DNA from: DASXIF01 sp036498145
GTDB lineage: Bacteria; Actinomycetota; Actinomycetes; Mycobacteriales; Jatrophihabitantaceae
NCBI GenBank assembly: GCA_963708625.1
Contig: CAVPSV010000001.1
Span: forward strand, 1 to 64,000
Reading direction: 5' to 3'
Length of the DNA: 64,000 nucleotides
Position 1 is the first letter of the stretch; every line of letters starts with the position of its first letter. Both the position numbers and the translations under genes were made by a program. Shown in pieces: positions 30,866 to 40,916 of the stretch. The notes beneath the pieces are model-generated. The model saw nothing but the letters and a program-made list of their open reading frames with translations, was not told the origin of the DNA and searched no databases.

Positions 30866-31813
30866 ACGGCGACCTGGGCTGCACGAACCCGCGCTCGAGC
30901 CCGAGCCTGCACCACCGCACCTGAGGCGACAGTCAGGTCACTGAGTGTCGACAGCGCGCGGGACAGCAGTGCGACCGCCAGCGCTGGCCCGACGTGCAAC
31001 ACCGGTGAGAGTGCGGCGACCAGCGCGGTTTCCCGCACGCCCGCCCCGGCCGGTGCCGGGATGAACAGCACACCCGCCGCGAATGCCAGCGCGAACCCGC
31101 CGACGGCGATGAAGAGGCTGCGCACGCCGGGGGCGCCGATGCCTGCAACCAGCAGGTAGCCCTGCACACCGGTGAGCAGCCATACAAGCAGTTGCCAGGC
31201 AGCGGCCCGGGTGAGGCTGGACAGCCCGAACGGCCGCTCCAGCGGGGGGCGGCGGAACAGGCCGCACAGCCGGTTCACCACCGGATTGAGTACCGGCGGC
31301 AGCAGGGAGCAAAGCAAGATGGGGATGGCCAACAACGCCCACCAGTAGTGCGTCAACGCCCGGGGCGAGTTGAGCGGCAGGAACACCGCTGCGACCAGCA
31401 ACCCGCATAGCACGGTCAGCACGACCCCGACCAGGCTCGCGACCAGCCCACGGGTACGCGGGACGTCGTACTCCGGCCAGTTCGGTCTGCCCGACGACCG
31501 CCCATACCGAGCCCGGAAGGTACTTGCCGAGCTGCCCCAGGTACACGACCCGCGCCGCGGCGCTGAGTGGAATGGGCGATCCCAGCCCGGCCAGCAACTC
31601 CCGAAACACGAGCATTGATAGCGCTGTGCCCAAGAGCATGACAGCGAATGCCGCGACCACCCAGCCCCAGGAGACCTGCGAGAACGCATCGGCAAGCTTG
31701 TGCCGCTCGGAGACGATAGCCCAGATGCCCAGCCCGATCGCGACGACCAGGAACGCGGGACGTGCGGCCCGGGCCAGGCGGCTGCGGGCCGAGGGCTGGC
31801 TTGCCTCGCTCAC
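30841..31813 (-). CDS. UPF0104/AglD-like integral membrane protein, one frameshift
   Basis: About 323 residues with roughly eight hydrophobic helices: PAFLVVAIGLGIWAIV, WVVAAFAVMLLGTALSMLVF, then (after a break near 31480) GLVASLVGVVLTVLCGLLVA, YWWALLAIPILLCSLLPPV, SLFIAVGGFALAFAAGVLF. The motifs LGQLGKYLPGSVW and FIPAPAGAGVRETAL are hallmarks of the lysylphosphatidylglycerol-synthase membrane domain/UPF0104 family, often seen beside glycosyltransferases and possibly moving lipid-linked sugars. GTG 31813 overlaps the gmhB stop (GTGA), so it is the last gene of the heptose operon. Confidence 0.72.
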
Positions 31814-32334
31814 GCTAGCCCTCGCAGTACCAAGTCCGCGGCGGTCGCGAAGTCCGGCACGGTGCGTATTGCCATTGTCGGCACCGGTGCCGCTGCGATC
31901 CTGATAGCCGGCACGCCGATCGTCACGGCAGCCTGGACGTCGGATTCGGCATCGCCGACCAGCACCGAGGTGGCCAGGTCGATGCCCGGATCGTCTCGCA
32001 CAGCTTGCAGCAGCAGGCCTGGCAGCGGCTTGCGGCAATCGCACTGTCCATCCGCGTGCGGGCAATAGTAGGTGCGGTCGACATGCGCGCCCTCGGCGAG
32101 CGCTCGTCGAGGCGCGGTGACCGCGGCCAGGTCATCGGGCTGAACCGACCGCGGGCAACGCCGCGTTGGTTGGAGACCACCAGAAGTCGTCGGCCAGCCT
32201 CATTGAGCCGGCGCACGCCGTCGCCGACACCCGGCAGCAGCGTCAATTCCCCGGGTTGCTGAGTAGTCCCCCTCGTCGGCCTTGACGTTGATCGTCCCGT
32301 CGCGGTCGAGGAACACCGTGCCGAACCGGCCCAT
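31810..32334 (-). CDS. gmhB: Heptose-1,7-bisphosphate phosphatase (HAD), frame broken
   Basis: Removes the 7-phosphate from D-glycero-manno-heptose 1,7-bisphosphate. From ATG 32334, GRFGTVFLDRDGTINVKADE holds the HAD nucleophile DxD; RLNEAGRRLLVVSNQRGVAR (motif II) reads in a second frame and DLATSVLVGDAESDVQAAVT (motif IV) in a third. The middle segment with cysteine-rich CPH zinc-loop residues is visible only across shifted frames. Corrected length about 175 fits GmhB. Breaks lie near 32265, 32130 and 31990. The ATG shares its A with the gmhA stop. Confidence 0.7.
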
Positions 32335-32930
32335 CAGGCCCCGACCGTAGCGGGGGTAGACGGTCGCCTCGACGATCTCGCAGATGTGTGGCCCAGGTGC
32401 ATGCACGCCTCCTGCACCCGGGGCGTGTCGGCGGTGGGCACCTGGATACAGATGTCGGCGACGTCGGCCGCACCGCCCCCGGCCGCCCGGTCAGCGCGAC
32501 CGCGTCATGCCGAGCTCGCGGCCGACCTCAGCGCCGCGACCACGTTGCCGAGTTGCCGCTGGTGGTCAGCCCGATAGCGACGTCACCGGGCCGGCCGAGA
32601 CCGCGCACCTGGCGTGCGAAGACCTCGTCGTAGGAGTAGTCGTTGCCGATCGCGGTCATCGCGGCGGTGCGAGTCGGGCAGGCTGACCGAGGCCAGGGAC
32701 GGGCGGTCGTAGTAGAACCGGCCGAGCAACTCGGCCGCCAGATGGCCGGCGTCCATCGACGACCCGCCGTTGCCGAAGAAGAGCACCTTGTTGCCGGCCG
32801 AGCGCGTCACGATGTCGCCGGCCACCTGCGGCCGCCTGCTCGATGCAATCGCTGGACGCAGAGCATGCCGTCTTGAGCCGCGCTCTCGCTCGAGGTCGGC
32901 GCTGACAGCGCCCCGCTCGGCCGGCTTCAC
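32334..32930 (-). CDS. gmhA: Sedoheptulose-7-phosphate isomerase (SIS domain), frame broken
   Basis: Converts sedoheptulose 7-phosphate to D-glycero-manno-heptose 7-phosphate, the first step of nucleotide-heptose synthesis. A clear SIS core, GNKVLFFGNGGSSMDAGHL then AAELLGRFYYDRPSLASVSL, is present; other frames carry AIGNDYSYDEVFA, GRPGDVAIGLTTSG, and a C-terminal HICEIVEATVYPR. GTG 32930 overlaps the kinase stop (GTGA) and the stop overlaps the gmhB ATG, so all three are coupled. At least three breaks (near 32850, 32675, 32545). Corrected length about 198 fits GmhA. Confidence 0.72.
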
Positions 32931-33929
32931 GGCCCGCCATGTGGTCACCCCTTCGCGTTCGAAGCTGAACTCGGACACGACGCGCCCATCGGCTCCAGCG
33001 CCTCGGCGACCCGGTGCTTATGGTCGAAGTCGCAGAAGAACAGCATGTAACCCCCGCCGCCGGCGCCGGTGACCTTCCCGCCGAGCGCGCCGTGGCGCAG
33101 GCCCGGTCGTAGGCCTCGTCGATCCGCGGCGTCGTGATCAGCGGCGACATCTTCTTCTTCTGCACCCAGGCCTCGCCGAGCAGGTCGCCGAAGTCGCGCA
33201 GCTCACCGCGCAGCAGCGCGCTCTTCATCGCGATGGCTAGTTCCTTCTGAGCGCGCAGCCCTGCCACGCATCGCCTGCTTCGACTCGACCCGGGCAGTCT
33301 GGTCCGCGATGATGTTGCGTGGACTCACGGGTCACGCCGGTGAAGCAGAGCATCAGGCTGAACTCGAGCTCGTTCACCACGGATTCGCTGATCCGCAGCG
33401 GGATTCACCACGACCCGGTCGCCGAACTCCATGAAGTTGAAGCCGCCAAAGGTCGCCGCGTAGTGGTCTTGAAGGCCGCCCTTGATACCCAGGTCCTCCC
33501 GCTCGATCGAAAGGCGAGTGTCGGCGATCTCGTACTCGGTCAGCGGCAGACCGTAGTGCTCCTGCAACAGCGCGACCAGCGCCACCATCACGGTCGAGGA
33601 CGAGCCGAGACCGGAGCCGGGCGGGGCGCTGGAGCGCAGCACCAGGTCGTAGCCACCGGATCGGCTGCCCCAGCCGCTTGATCGCCGCCTTCACCAGGTC
33701 GAGCTCGCCGTCGAAGGCCAGCTCGTCGTCGACGGAGGTCGAGTGAGATCCCGAAGTCGACGCTCTCCACCGTGATGCGGCGGTCGTCGCGGCGGCTGCA
33801 ACGATCCGTAGGCATAACGGTCGATCGTCGCGGAGAGCACGATGCCACCCTCAGTCTCCGGGAACGGGCGACGTCGGTGCCGCCGCCAGCGAAGCTGACC
33901 CGCAACGGGGCCTTGGCCCGAATCACCAT
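32927..33929 (-). CDS. hddA: D-glycero-D-manno-heptose-7-phosphate kinase (GHMP), frame broken
   Basis: Phosphorylates the anomeric carbon of heptose 7-phosphate. From ATG 33929, MVIRAKAPLRVSFAGGGTDV is the HddA start; the GHMP ATP-binding motif PPGSGLGSSSTVMVALVALL is intact within a longer frame (33325-33642) with GIKGGLQDHYAATFGGFNFM. Further pieces are VESVDFGI, LEFSLMLCFTGVT-like residues and the C-terminal WVQKKKMSPLITTPRIDEAY and VSEFSFEREGVTTWRA, each in a different frame. Corrected length about 334 matches HddA. Six or more breaks in 1 kb. With gmhA and gmhB this is the GDP-heptose-type pathway, not the ADP-heptose one; the hddC step is not next to it. Confidence 0.75.
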
Positions 33930-33948
33930 GCTGGGCTGTGCCTACCTC

Positions 33949-35095
33949 TCAGAACTCGGCGAACCGGTTGCCTCGTCGAGCAACGCCGCGACGTCCGCCA
34001 GGCCGGACCGGCGTCGGGTCGAGTGACATTGCCCCGCAGCCGAAGGGCCTCCCCGGGGCGTAGAACCGTTCGATGCCGCCGGCCAGCGCGGCCACGTCGT
34101 CGGCCTCGCACACGATACCGTCCACGCCGTCGGTCACCGCGTCGGCGAGGGCCCCGGTGCGGGTGGCGATCACCGGGCGGTCGTGCTCGAAGGCCAGCAA
34201 GGCGTTCTGCGAACCGTGGCCGACCGGTAGGGCAGACCAGGGCATCACTGGCGCGAACACGGCCGGAAGCTCGGCCGCCTCGAGGTAGCCCTCCCGCAGC
34301 GAGACCCGTTCGGCCAGCCCCAGCTCGGTGATCAGATCCCGCTTCGTCTCCGCCCACCCCCCCAGAACTCGCCGGCCACCATAGCCCCGGGGCCGCGCCG
34401 CGGCCACTCGCCAGCGGCCGCGGAGCAAGATATCCAGGCCCTTGTAGTGGCGGACCAGCCCGAAGAACAACAACTGGTCGTACACCGGCCGCGGTCTGGT
34501 CGGTGGGCACGCCGCCGACCGCGTGCGCGGCTACCGCCGGGCAGGTGTGAGGGCAGGTCGGCGACACGAGCCTCAGTGTCGGTCAGCTCGCGGGCAAGCT
34601 CTGCTGGGCCGGCGAGTGCACCAACAAGCGATCGGCGCGCGCGTACAGGGCCCGGACCAGCGGCGGTCGAACGCGCGGGCTTCATGCGGCAGCACGTTGT
34701 TCACGATCAGCACGATCCGAGGATGACGTCGGCGCCTGTCGCGTCGGCCGCGCAGCCCGCGAATGACGCCGAGGTAGGGCACGTATTGCACCACCGAATG
34801 GCATTGCAGTACGACCACGTCCTGGTTTCGAAGCGTCTCCCGGCAAGGAGCCAGCCCAGTGGCGACCGCCAGGACAGCCGCCGCTGCGTCGCCGCGAACA
34901 GTGGTAGCTCCGGCTCCTCACGGTGAGCTGGCCCGGGTACAGCAGCTTCGGATATTGCGCGCGCCACGATTCGAGCCGGGTGTCGTGCCCCGCGGCCGCC
35001 AGGCGGTGCCCCAGTTCGGTGGTGTGGTGCGCGGCGCCACCCTTGTACGGGTGGGCCGGGCCGATGACGGTGACGTGCAGCGAGGCGGCGCTCAC
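33949..35095 (-). CDS. GT4-type glycosyltransferase, frame broken
   Basis: About 382 residues after correction. Begins LHVTVIGPAHPYKGGAAHHT (donor loop), GLVRHYKGLDILLRG and LITELGLAERVSLREGYLEA in the C-terminal domain, and SQNALLAFEHDRPVIATRTG around the nucleotide-sugar site. These segments lie in several frames; the breaks are spread over 34.0-34.95 kb. GTG 35095 overlaps the upstream GT2 stop. Located between the GT2 and hddA, it may use an NDP-heptose made by the neighbouring enzymes, but its substrate cannot be read from the sequence. Confidence 0.65.
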
Positions 35096-36135
35096 GTGCG
35101 TGCGCGTGAGCCGACCGCGCTGCCGGCCTGCAACTCGGCCGGGAATCGCATGCCGGCCAGGTCAGCTGCGTCGTTGGTGAACTCGCCTGACCCGAAGCGC
35201 ATCTTCTTGGTGTGTTCCAGGGTGTCCTCGATCAGCATCCGGTTCGTCCGGATCAGGTCGGAGATGATGCCGAGGATCACGCTCAGGAACGGCGATGATC
35301 AGCAGCACCGCGCCGACCAGCAGCGACTGCAGGTGGCCGCCCGGGTCGTTGTCGGCGAACTGCAGGACGGCCCAGCGGACGAACGGCACCAGGCCGAGCA
35401 CGCCGAACACCGCGGCCAGCGCGATGAAGATCACGTACGGCTTGTACATGATGTAGCGCGCGGATGATCGCGCCGGCCGACTTCAGCACGTGCTGCCACA
35501 TGTGACTTGAACAGCCGCGACTCGCGGGTCTTCGGGTTGGTGACGACCGGGATGCTGGCGATCTTCAGCTTCTTGTTGCCCGCCTGGATGATCGTCTCCA
35601 TGCAGTAGCTGAACCGGGTGATGGTGTTCAGCAGCATGAGGCTCTCGCGCGAGTAGGCCCGGAACCCGCTCGCCGCGTCGGGCAGTTCGGTGCCGGCGGC
35701 GAGGTTGACGATCCGGCTGCCGAACTTCTGCAGCGCGATCTTGACCGGCGAGAAGTGCTCGACCAGGTGCACCTGGCGGTCGGCGATCACGATCTCGGCC
35801 GTCGCCGGCGAGGATCGGCTGCACCAGATCGGGGATGCGCTCCTGCGGGTACTGGTTGTCGCCGTCGGTGTTGACCACGATGTCGGCGCCGAGTTCGAGC
35901 GCGCGCTGCACGCCGTCGTGGAAGGACCGGCCCAGCCCGCGGTTGCGCGCGTGCCGGACGAAGTGGGTGACGCCGTGCGCCTGGGCCACCTCGACGGTGC
36001 GGTCGGTGGACCCGTCGTCGATGACCAGGACGATGATCTCGTCGATGCCGGGGATCTGCTTCGGGATCGACGTCGAGGACGAGCGGAAGGGTCTCCTCCT
36101 CGTTCAGGCACGGGCACCTGGACGACCAGTCTCAC
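35092..36135 (-). CDS. GT2 polyprenol-phosphate glycosyltransferase-like, frame broken
   Basis: About 347 residues. N-terminal VRLVVQVP, then AQAHGVTHFVRHARNRGLG, GADIVVNTDGDNQYPQERIP (acidic DGD metal site) in a second frame, EIVIADRQVHLVEHFSPVKI and GFRAYSRESLML in a third, and a C-terminal pair of hydrophobic helices (PYVIFIALAAVFGVLGLVPF; SLLVGAVLLIIA) in others. The arrangement matches dolichol-/polyprenol-phosphate hexose synthases with two membrane helices. At least five breaks. GTG 36135 is preceded only by a strong hairpin, so the exact start is not certain. It heads the heptose-containing operon. Confidence 0.65.
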
Positions 36136-36136
36136 A

Positions 36137-36171
36137 GACCCGAATCTACCGGTCGCGGTAGGTTCGGGGTC
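36137..36171. promoter_or_regulatory. Hairpin between divergent GT2 and acyltransferase genes
   Basis: GACCCGAATCTACC (36137-36150) pairs with GGTAGGTTCGGGGTC (36157-36171) with one mismatch and one bulged G around a 6-nt loop. It lies one base upstream of the proposed GT2 start and about 30 bases before the acyltransferase ATG, so it may be an operator or a leader hairpin affecting GT2 translation. Confidence 0.4.
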
Positions 36172-36203
36172 GCCAATACGACACAGGAACGGCGAAGGTG
36201 GCG

Positions 36204-36941
36204 ATGTCCGAGCTTCGGGACTACTGGCGGAATGTGCGCCGGCTGGCCCGCGCCCGCGAGACCTCGGTCCCAGCGTTTCTGGGCGGCGTGCTGCGCAACC
36301 GGGTGCTGGCCAGGCGCGCCATCTGGATCGGCTCACGCACGGTGATCGACGGTGTCGAGCGCATCCAGGTCGAGCCGGGCGGCTCTCTGCGGGTCGGCAT
36401 CGGTGATTTCGGTCTCACCAGCAAGGCGGATGTCTCCGTCATCCGGGTACGCGACGGCGCGCGGTTCAGCGTCGACGGTGTGGTGAGCCTGCAGCGCGGC
36501 GTGCGGATCGTCGTGGACGGCGGCGAGCTTCGGATCGGGCACGGCACCAACATCAACGGTCTGAGCAAGATCCTGGTCGGCGCAGGCGTCAGCATCGGCG
36601 CCGAGTGCACCTTCTCCTGGGACGTGCAGATCCTCGACCACGACTTCCACACCCTCACCGTCGCCGGTGTCACTGCGCCGGAGAAGCTCCCGGTGATGAT
36701 CGGTGACCGGGTCTGGCTCGGCACCGGCGTCATCGTGTTGAAGGGCGTGACGATCGGCGATGGCGCCGTGGTCGCGGCCGGTGCTGTGGTCACCCGCGAC
36801 GTGCCGGCCGGCGCGATCGTGGCCGGGGTGCCGGCTCGCGTGGTCGGCCAGGCCGACGGGTGGGGCAATCCGGCGCTCACCACACCGGATGCCGCCGAGG
36901 CGGCGGCCCGGGTCGACTTCTCCGCTATACAGGATCGGTAA
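36204..36941 (+). CDS. Left-handed beta-helix acyltransferase
   Basis: 245 residues with hexapeptide-repeat (LbH) character: RIVVDGGELRIGHGTNING, KILVGAGVSIGAECTFSWDV, HDFHTLTVAG, then the typical VMIGDRVWLGTGVIVLKGVT and a C-terminal IVAGVPARVVG. The imidazole-type catalytic His is probably in ILDHDFHTL. Such WbbJ/MaaA-like enzymes O-acetylate sugars. ATG 36204 sits six bases after AAGG; a GTG six bases upstream is too close to it. The gene is intact and reads away from the heptose operon, but both would modify the same glycan. Confidence 0.82.
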   Translation: MSELRDYWRNVRRLARARETSVPAFLGGVLRNRVLARRAIWIGSRTVIDGVERIQVEPGGSLRVGIGDFGLTSKADVSVIRVRDGARFSVDGVVSLQRGVRIVVDGGELRIGHGTNINGLSKILVGAGVSIGAECTFSWDVQILDHDFHTLTVAGVTAPEKLPVMIGDRVWLGTGVIVLKGVTIGDGAVVAAGAVVTRDVPAGAIVAGVPARVVGQADGWGNPALTTPDAAEAAARVDFSAIQDR

Positions 36942-36980
36942 ACCAGGGATCGACGCACCGACCCCCGTGAGGATGCCGAC

Positions 36981-37939
36981 GTGAGCCTCGCCCGCAACCT
37001 CTACCGCCGGCTGCCGCCGCCGCTGCACAAGCCGGCCGCCGCCGTCATCTCTCGCGCCCGTGACCTCCGTCGCCGCCGCTCCGATCGACACCAGCCGAGC
37101 TGAGTGCGGCCGAGATCCGCGATGCCAGGATCCGCCCGTGGCGGACGGCCGCCGCGGCATCCGGCTCCGAGGAGACGAGCCGGTGCAACATCTGCGGTTG
37201 GCATGGCGGCCAGTTCGCTACCGGCTACCACAGCGAGGGAGCGCTGTGCCCACACTGCGGCAGCATCGCCCGCGACCGCTTCCTCTATTGGTGCTGGACG
37301 CAGCGCACGCCGTACCGAAGCGAGAGCCGGGTGCTCGAGACCAGCCCACGCCTTGATGATCGCTACCGGGCGACGATGGTCGAACGCGTTCATTACACCT
37401 GCAGCGACTACGACGAGTCGGCGCACCGGGGCGCGATCAAGCTCGACCTTCAGGACGCTGCCCTGCCCGACGACAGCATCGACGTGGTACTGACCCCACA
37501 CGTACTCGAGCACGTGCCGGACACCACCAGAGTGCTCGCGGAGTTGTACCGCTTCCTGGCGCCCGGCGGGGACGTCTTCGTGCAGATCCCGATGCCGCAG
37601 GCAGTCACCGCGCCGCCCACCAAGCCGGAATACCACGGCGACAACACGCTGGTCTACTGGCGCTTCGGCTGGGACCTGCGACAGCAGATCGAGGCGGCGG
37701 GGTTCGTCGTCGAGTGTCTGGTCACCGCCGACCTCAAATCCCGCATCGAGCAGGGACGATTCGACTCGGGCTACGGCGGTGACGACTGCGACGAGGTCGA
37801 CCTGCTCTCGCACGCGACCGTGTCGGACCTGACCGTCGTGGCCAGCACCGAAGAGTCGCAGCGGTACGGATTCCTACCGGACTTCATGTTCATGACCTGG
37901 CACGCGCACAAATCCGGTAGCACCGTCAGCCGGCGCTAA
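36981..37939 (+). CDS. Methyltransferase with N-terminal zinc-ribbon, one frameshift
   Basis: About 319 residues. The N-terminal 40 residues (MSLARNLYRRLPPPLHKPAA) join, after a break near 37098, to a CxxC zinc-ribbon (CNICGWHGGQF and CPHCGS), SRVLETSPR, and a class I methyltransferase core (VVLTPHVLEHVPDTTRVLAE, RFLAPGGDVFVQIPMPQA, WRFGWDLRQQIEAAGFVVE). The CxxC + methyltransferase layout occurs in glycan-locus enzymes. GTG 36981 is likely the start. Its end overlaps the convergent GT-C gene by 14 bases. The acceptor is unknown. Confidence 0.7.
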
Positions 37940-40028
37940 CCCGGTACACGGTGAAGTCGTAGTGGTAGTCGGTGCGCATCTTCGGCCGGGACGTGTAGGT
38001 CTCGGCCCAGTGCGGCAACGAGCCGACGAGGTGATCGGCGACGCTGAAGCGCAGCCCGGGCATGGTGATGGTCTGCGGCGGCGCCGGGACGATGTAGAAC
38101 ACCGGCCGAGCGGTCCCGCTGCTGGGCGAGGTGTAGTAAGTGAGCAACGCGTCGAGCTGCTTCGGATCGTTCGGCGCGAGCGCAGAAGGCTGGCCGCCCA
38201 GGGTGAGCAGCGCACCGCCGAACAGCAGTGACGGCCGCGCGCAGCACGCTCCGCTGCCGTTCCAGAAAAACGCCCCCTGCTGCCCGCCGGCCAGCGCCGC
38301 GATGCGCTGCTCGACCTGTAGCGATCCGCCGTTCTCGTTGTGGTGCCGCAGCGGCCCCGACTCGCTGATGTAGAAGACCGAGAGCCCCACCGCTACCGCG
38401 ACGACGCCGACGATGGACACCACCCAGCCGAGTCGCGGTGCCGACAGCGGACCGATCCGCGCGAGGATCCAGCGCAGCGCGAGCGCGGACCACGCCACCC
38501 CGGCGCCGATCAGGATCGCGATGCCGGGCACCACGGTGGTGACGAAGCGCCGGAAGTCCCACATCAGGTACGACGAGTTACGGACGTGAAAGCAGTACAG
38601 CGCGAGCAGCGGTATCGCGGTGAACGCGACGATCCAATTCTCGGTGCGCCACCGCCGCATCGCGATCCAGACGATGCCCGCGCCGAGCAGCGCGAACCCG
38701 GTCAGCGAGAAGAACCAGCTCAGCCTGACCAGGGAGATCTCGTCGAAGGTGCGGCCGCTGGCGTTGTAGTCCTTGCCGAACAGCCTCGGCCGCAGGAAGC
38801 CCACGATCATGGCAACGGCGCATACGGCAACGAACGCGGCGCCGAGGGTCGCCCGCACCTTCCGATGCGCCGACCAGTCCATCACCCGCCGCACCAGCGA
38901 GCCCTGCCAGGCGAGGATCGCTGCGACGACGGCGAGCCCGATCATGATCAGCAGCACCTTGTGCAACGACGGCACGCCGTTGACCTCCGTGTAGCGCCGC
39001 GCCAAGTGGTACGCCTGGTAGAAGCCGTACGGGAGGGTCACCACCAGTCCTGCGGTGAACCAGCCGGCCCGCGCGTCGAACCTTCTCGCCGCCAGCAGCG
39101 CCGCCAGGATCCCCCACGCGATGAGCACGACCACGAGCCCGTCGGCGCGTTCCAGGTAGCCGAGACCCACGAACACGCCGGCCAGCGCAGCAGCCGACCG
39201 CCATCGGGTGCGGATCGCGATCACCACCCCGGCGAGCGCGCCCAGGAACAGCATCTGGCCGAATATCTCCGAGGACGGGTACTTCGCCTGCCACACCTCG
39301 AGCATGTCGAAGGCCATCACCACGCCGGCGATACCGGCGCCGATCAAGCCGCCGATGCGGCGGGCCACCGCGACCGTCAAGCCGACGGCGATGATGCCGA
39401 CCAGCGGCCCGATGTTGAACAGCCCGCGCCAGCCCGCGACGTCCTTCGCGCTGGCCATCAGTGCCGGCCACAGGTGATAGAACTGCGGAAAGATCTTGCC
39501 TGCGTGGAACGGCGAGTTCCACAGCCCCGGCCACCCTTGCTGTACCGAAAGCGGGCGTGCGACCGCGGGCAGCGACGGATTGTTGAGCGGGTTGGCGAAC
39601 TCGACCGAATGCGATTTCTGGATCTCGGTGGCGATCATCACGTAGCCGCCGGGGTCCCGGTCCGAGGTGGCGTAGTGGAAGCCCGGGATGAACATCACCG
39701 CGGCCGCGACGATCGCGGCGGCACCGATGAGCAACCCCCACCGGTCCCCGGTCACCCGCGGCCGGTCGAAGAAGACGATCACCGCACCGACGACCAGCAC
39801 CAGCGCGATCGCGATCGGGAACACCACCGCCGGACGATTCTGGTGCAGATGCGCGGCGGCCAGGCTGACCAGGCTGAGCAGGCCGATCGCGGCGGCAGCG
39901 GTGAAGCACACGAGTTCCAGTGCGGTGACGCGCGAGTCGGCCTCGCCGGCCTCGACACCTTCGCCGGCCGGCGCCGTGGTGGACGCGTCAGTGCTCTCGT
40001 CGATCACCCGATCAGCGGCGGGGGGCAC
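37926..40028 (-). CDS. GT-C family integral membrane glycosyltransferase
   Basis: 700 residues with about a dozen hydrophobic helices. The first external loop has ATSDRDPGGYVMIATEI, the acidic DRDPG pattern that often marks the catalytic site of polyprenyl-phosphate-sugar-dependent GT-C enzymes. Later segments include VFIPGFHY, LGYLERADGLVVVLIAWGIL and a soluble C-terminal stretch (SESGPLRHHNENGGSLQVEQ to PVFYIVPAPPQTIT). It resembles the second GT-C at 53.2 kb in layout, suggesting related donors. GTG 40028 is the start. It probably uses a polyprenyl-phosphate sugar, perhaps supplied by the GT2 at 35.1 kb. Frame intact. Confidence 0.78.
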   Translation of the reverse strand: MPPAADRVIDESTDASTTAPAGEGVEAGEADSRVTALELVCFTAAAAIGLLSLVSLAAAHLHQNRPAVVFPIAIALVLVVGAVIVFFDRPRVTGDRWGLLIGAAAIVAAAVMFIPGFHYATSDRDPGGYVMIATEIQKSHSVEFANPLNNPSLPAVARPLSVQQGWPGLWNSPFHAGKIFPQFYHLWPALMASAKDVAGWRGLFNIGPLVGIIAVGLTVAVARRIGGLIGAGIAGVVMAFDMLEVWQAKYPSSEIFGQMLFLGALAGVVIAIRTRWRSAAALAGVFVGLGYLERADGLVVVLIAWGILAALLAARRFDARAGWFTAGLVVTLPYGFYQAYHLARRYTEVNGVPSLHKVLLIMIGLAVVAAILAWQGSLVRRVMDWSAHRKVRATLGAAFVAVCAVAMIVGFLRPRLFGKDYNASGRTFDEISLVRLSWFFSLTGFALLGAGIVWIAMRRWRTENWIVAFTAIPLLALYCFHVRNSSYLMWDFRRFVTTVVPGIAILIGAGVAWSALALRWILARIGPLSAPRLGWVVSIVGVVAVAVGLSVFYISESGPLRHHNENGGSLQVEQRIAALAGGQQGAFFWNGSGACCARPSLLFGGALLTLGGQPSALAPNDPKQLDALLTYYTSPSSGTARPVFYIVPAPPQTITMPGLRFSVADHLVGSLPHWAETYTSRPKMRTDYHYDFTVYRVSAG

Positions 40029-40037
40029 GGAAGAACC

Positions 40038-40826
40038 CTAGCGGCGGCGAAAGCGTACGTGCGGGCGGAGTAGGCGCCCGCGCGCGTCCGCGTGGCGCGT
40101 GTCGGCGGTGGTGGCGCCGGTGACTGGCTCGGTGGGCAGGCCGATGTGGTTGGCGACACGCTCCGCGATCCGCTCGTCATCCCAGTTGTTGATTCCTGGC
40201 TGTGCGTGCGCCAGGTAGTAGCGCAGCTCGCGGTCCGGCCGGGACGAGTTCGCGTACCAGGGCAGATGGCGCGCGACATAGGGCGGACCGGTACGCAGCG
40301 CCGGTTCCATCGCCGGCGGCCTGCGCGGACGGTACAGCGCGAAGGTCGTGTCGATCGGGGCACGGAAGACGCCCGGCTCCGCCTCGTCGCGCCAGAACGC
40401 CCGCTCCCAACGGCGCACCGCCTCCGCATGCTGGTAGTGGTCGGGCAGGTCGTCGATCCGCAACCCGAAGCCGACCTTGTCGACGTCGGGATAGCGATCG
40501 AGCAGCGCACTGAAATGCGCAACGGCGTCCGGCGGGCAGTTCTCATCGGGCACGACGTCCGGGTCGGTCTCGACGTAGCGTTCGTCGGGGCCGACGAACT
40601 GTTCGATCACCCGGCCGCGCCAGGGCGCGTTCTGTCCCAGGTTCTCCTTCAGCCGGACCACAGCATGCGGGGAGCGGTCCAGGTAGGCCAGCAACGGCGG
40701 GTAGGTGGACGCGTTGTCCACCAGCACGATGCGCTGGGTGCCGGCCCGTTCCAGCCACTCGACCAGCGCGCTGAGCGCGGCCACCCGGTCCCGGGTGTTG
40801 ATGAAGACCGGAATGTCGCCGCTCAC
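40038..40826 (-). CDS. GT2-like glycosyltransferase
   Basis: 262 residues of GT-A type: DIPVFINTRDRVAALSALVE, IVLVDNASTYPPLLAYLDR, VVRLKENLGQNAPW and YVETDPDVVPDENCPPDAV, the last containing the DxD-like acidic motif. Length is short for GT2, with a C-terminus ending PHVRFRRR. It lies ten bases upstream of the GT-C gene on the same strand, so the pair is likely cotranscribed. GTG 40826 starts it, divergent from the exporter genes. Donor unknown. Frame intact. Confidence 0.75.
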   Translation of the reverse strand: MSGDIPVFINTRDRVAALSALVEWLERAGTQRIVLVDNASTYPPLLAYLDRSPHAVVRLKENLGQNAPWRGRVIEQFVGPDERYVETDPDVVPDENCPPDAVAHFSALLDRYPDVDKVGFGLRIDDLPDHYQHAEAVRRWERAFWRDEAEPGVFRAPIDTTFALYRPRRPPAMEPALRTGPPYVARHLPWYANSSRPDRELRYYLAHAQPGINNWDDERIAERVANHIGLPTEPVTGATTADTRHADARGRLLRPHVRFRRR

Positions 40827-40860
40827 GCGGCGCAGTGTGCCACGCCCGGCGCGCCGATGC

Positions 40861-40916
40861 CCCTATATCCTGGGACCCGCGCCGCGCAATCGCGCGGCCG
40901 GTGGAAGGAGAGGCAG
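40861..40916 (+). promoter_or_regulatory. Exporter leader with hairpin next to the ribosome-binding site
   Basis: A possible -10 (TATATC, about 40864) is followed by GCCGCGC (40881-40887) and GCGCGGC (40892-40898), a perfect 7-bp stem with loop AATC, then AAGGAGAGG (40905-40913). The stem ends seven bases before the ribosome-binding site, so it could influence initiation. Confidence 0.4.

Noticed and set aside
38340..40073. 577-codon plus-strand open frame opposite the GT-C gene
   Set aside because: Composition is His/Asp/Arg-rich without domains; the minus-strand GT-C product has clear membrane helices and a catalytic loop motif.
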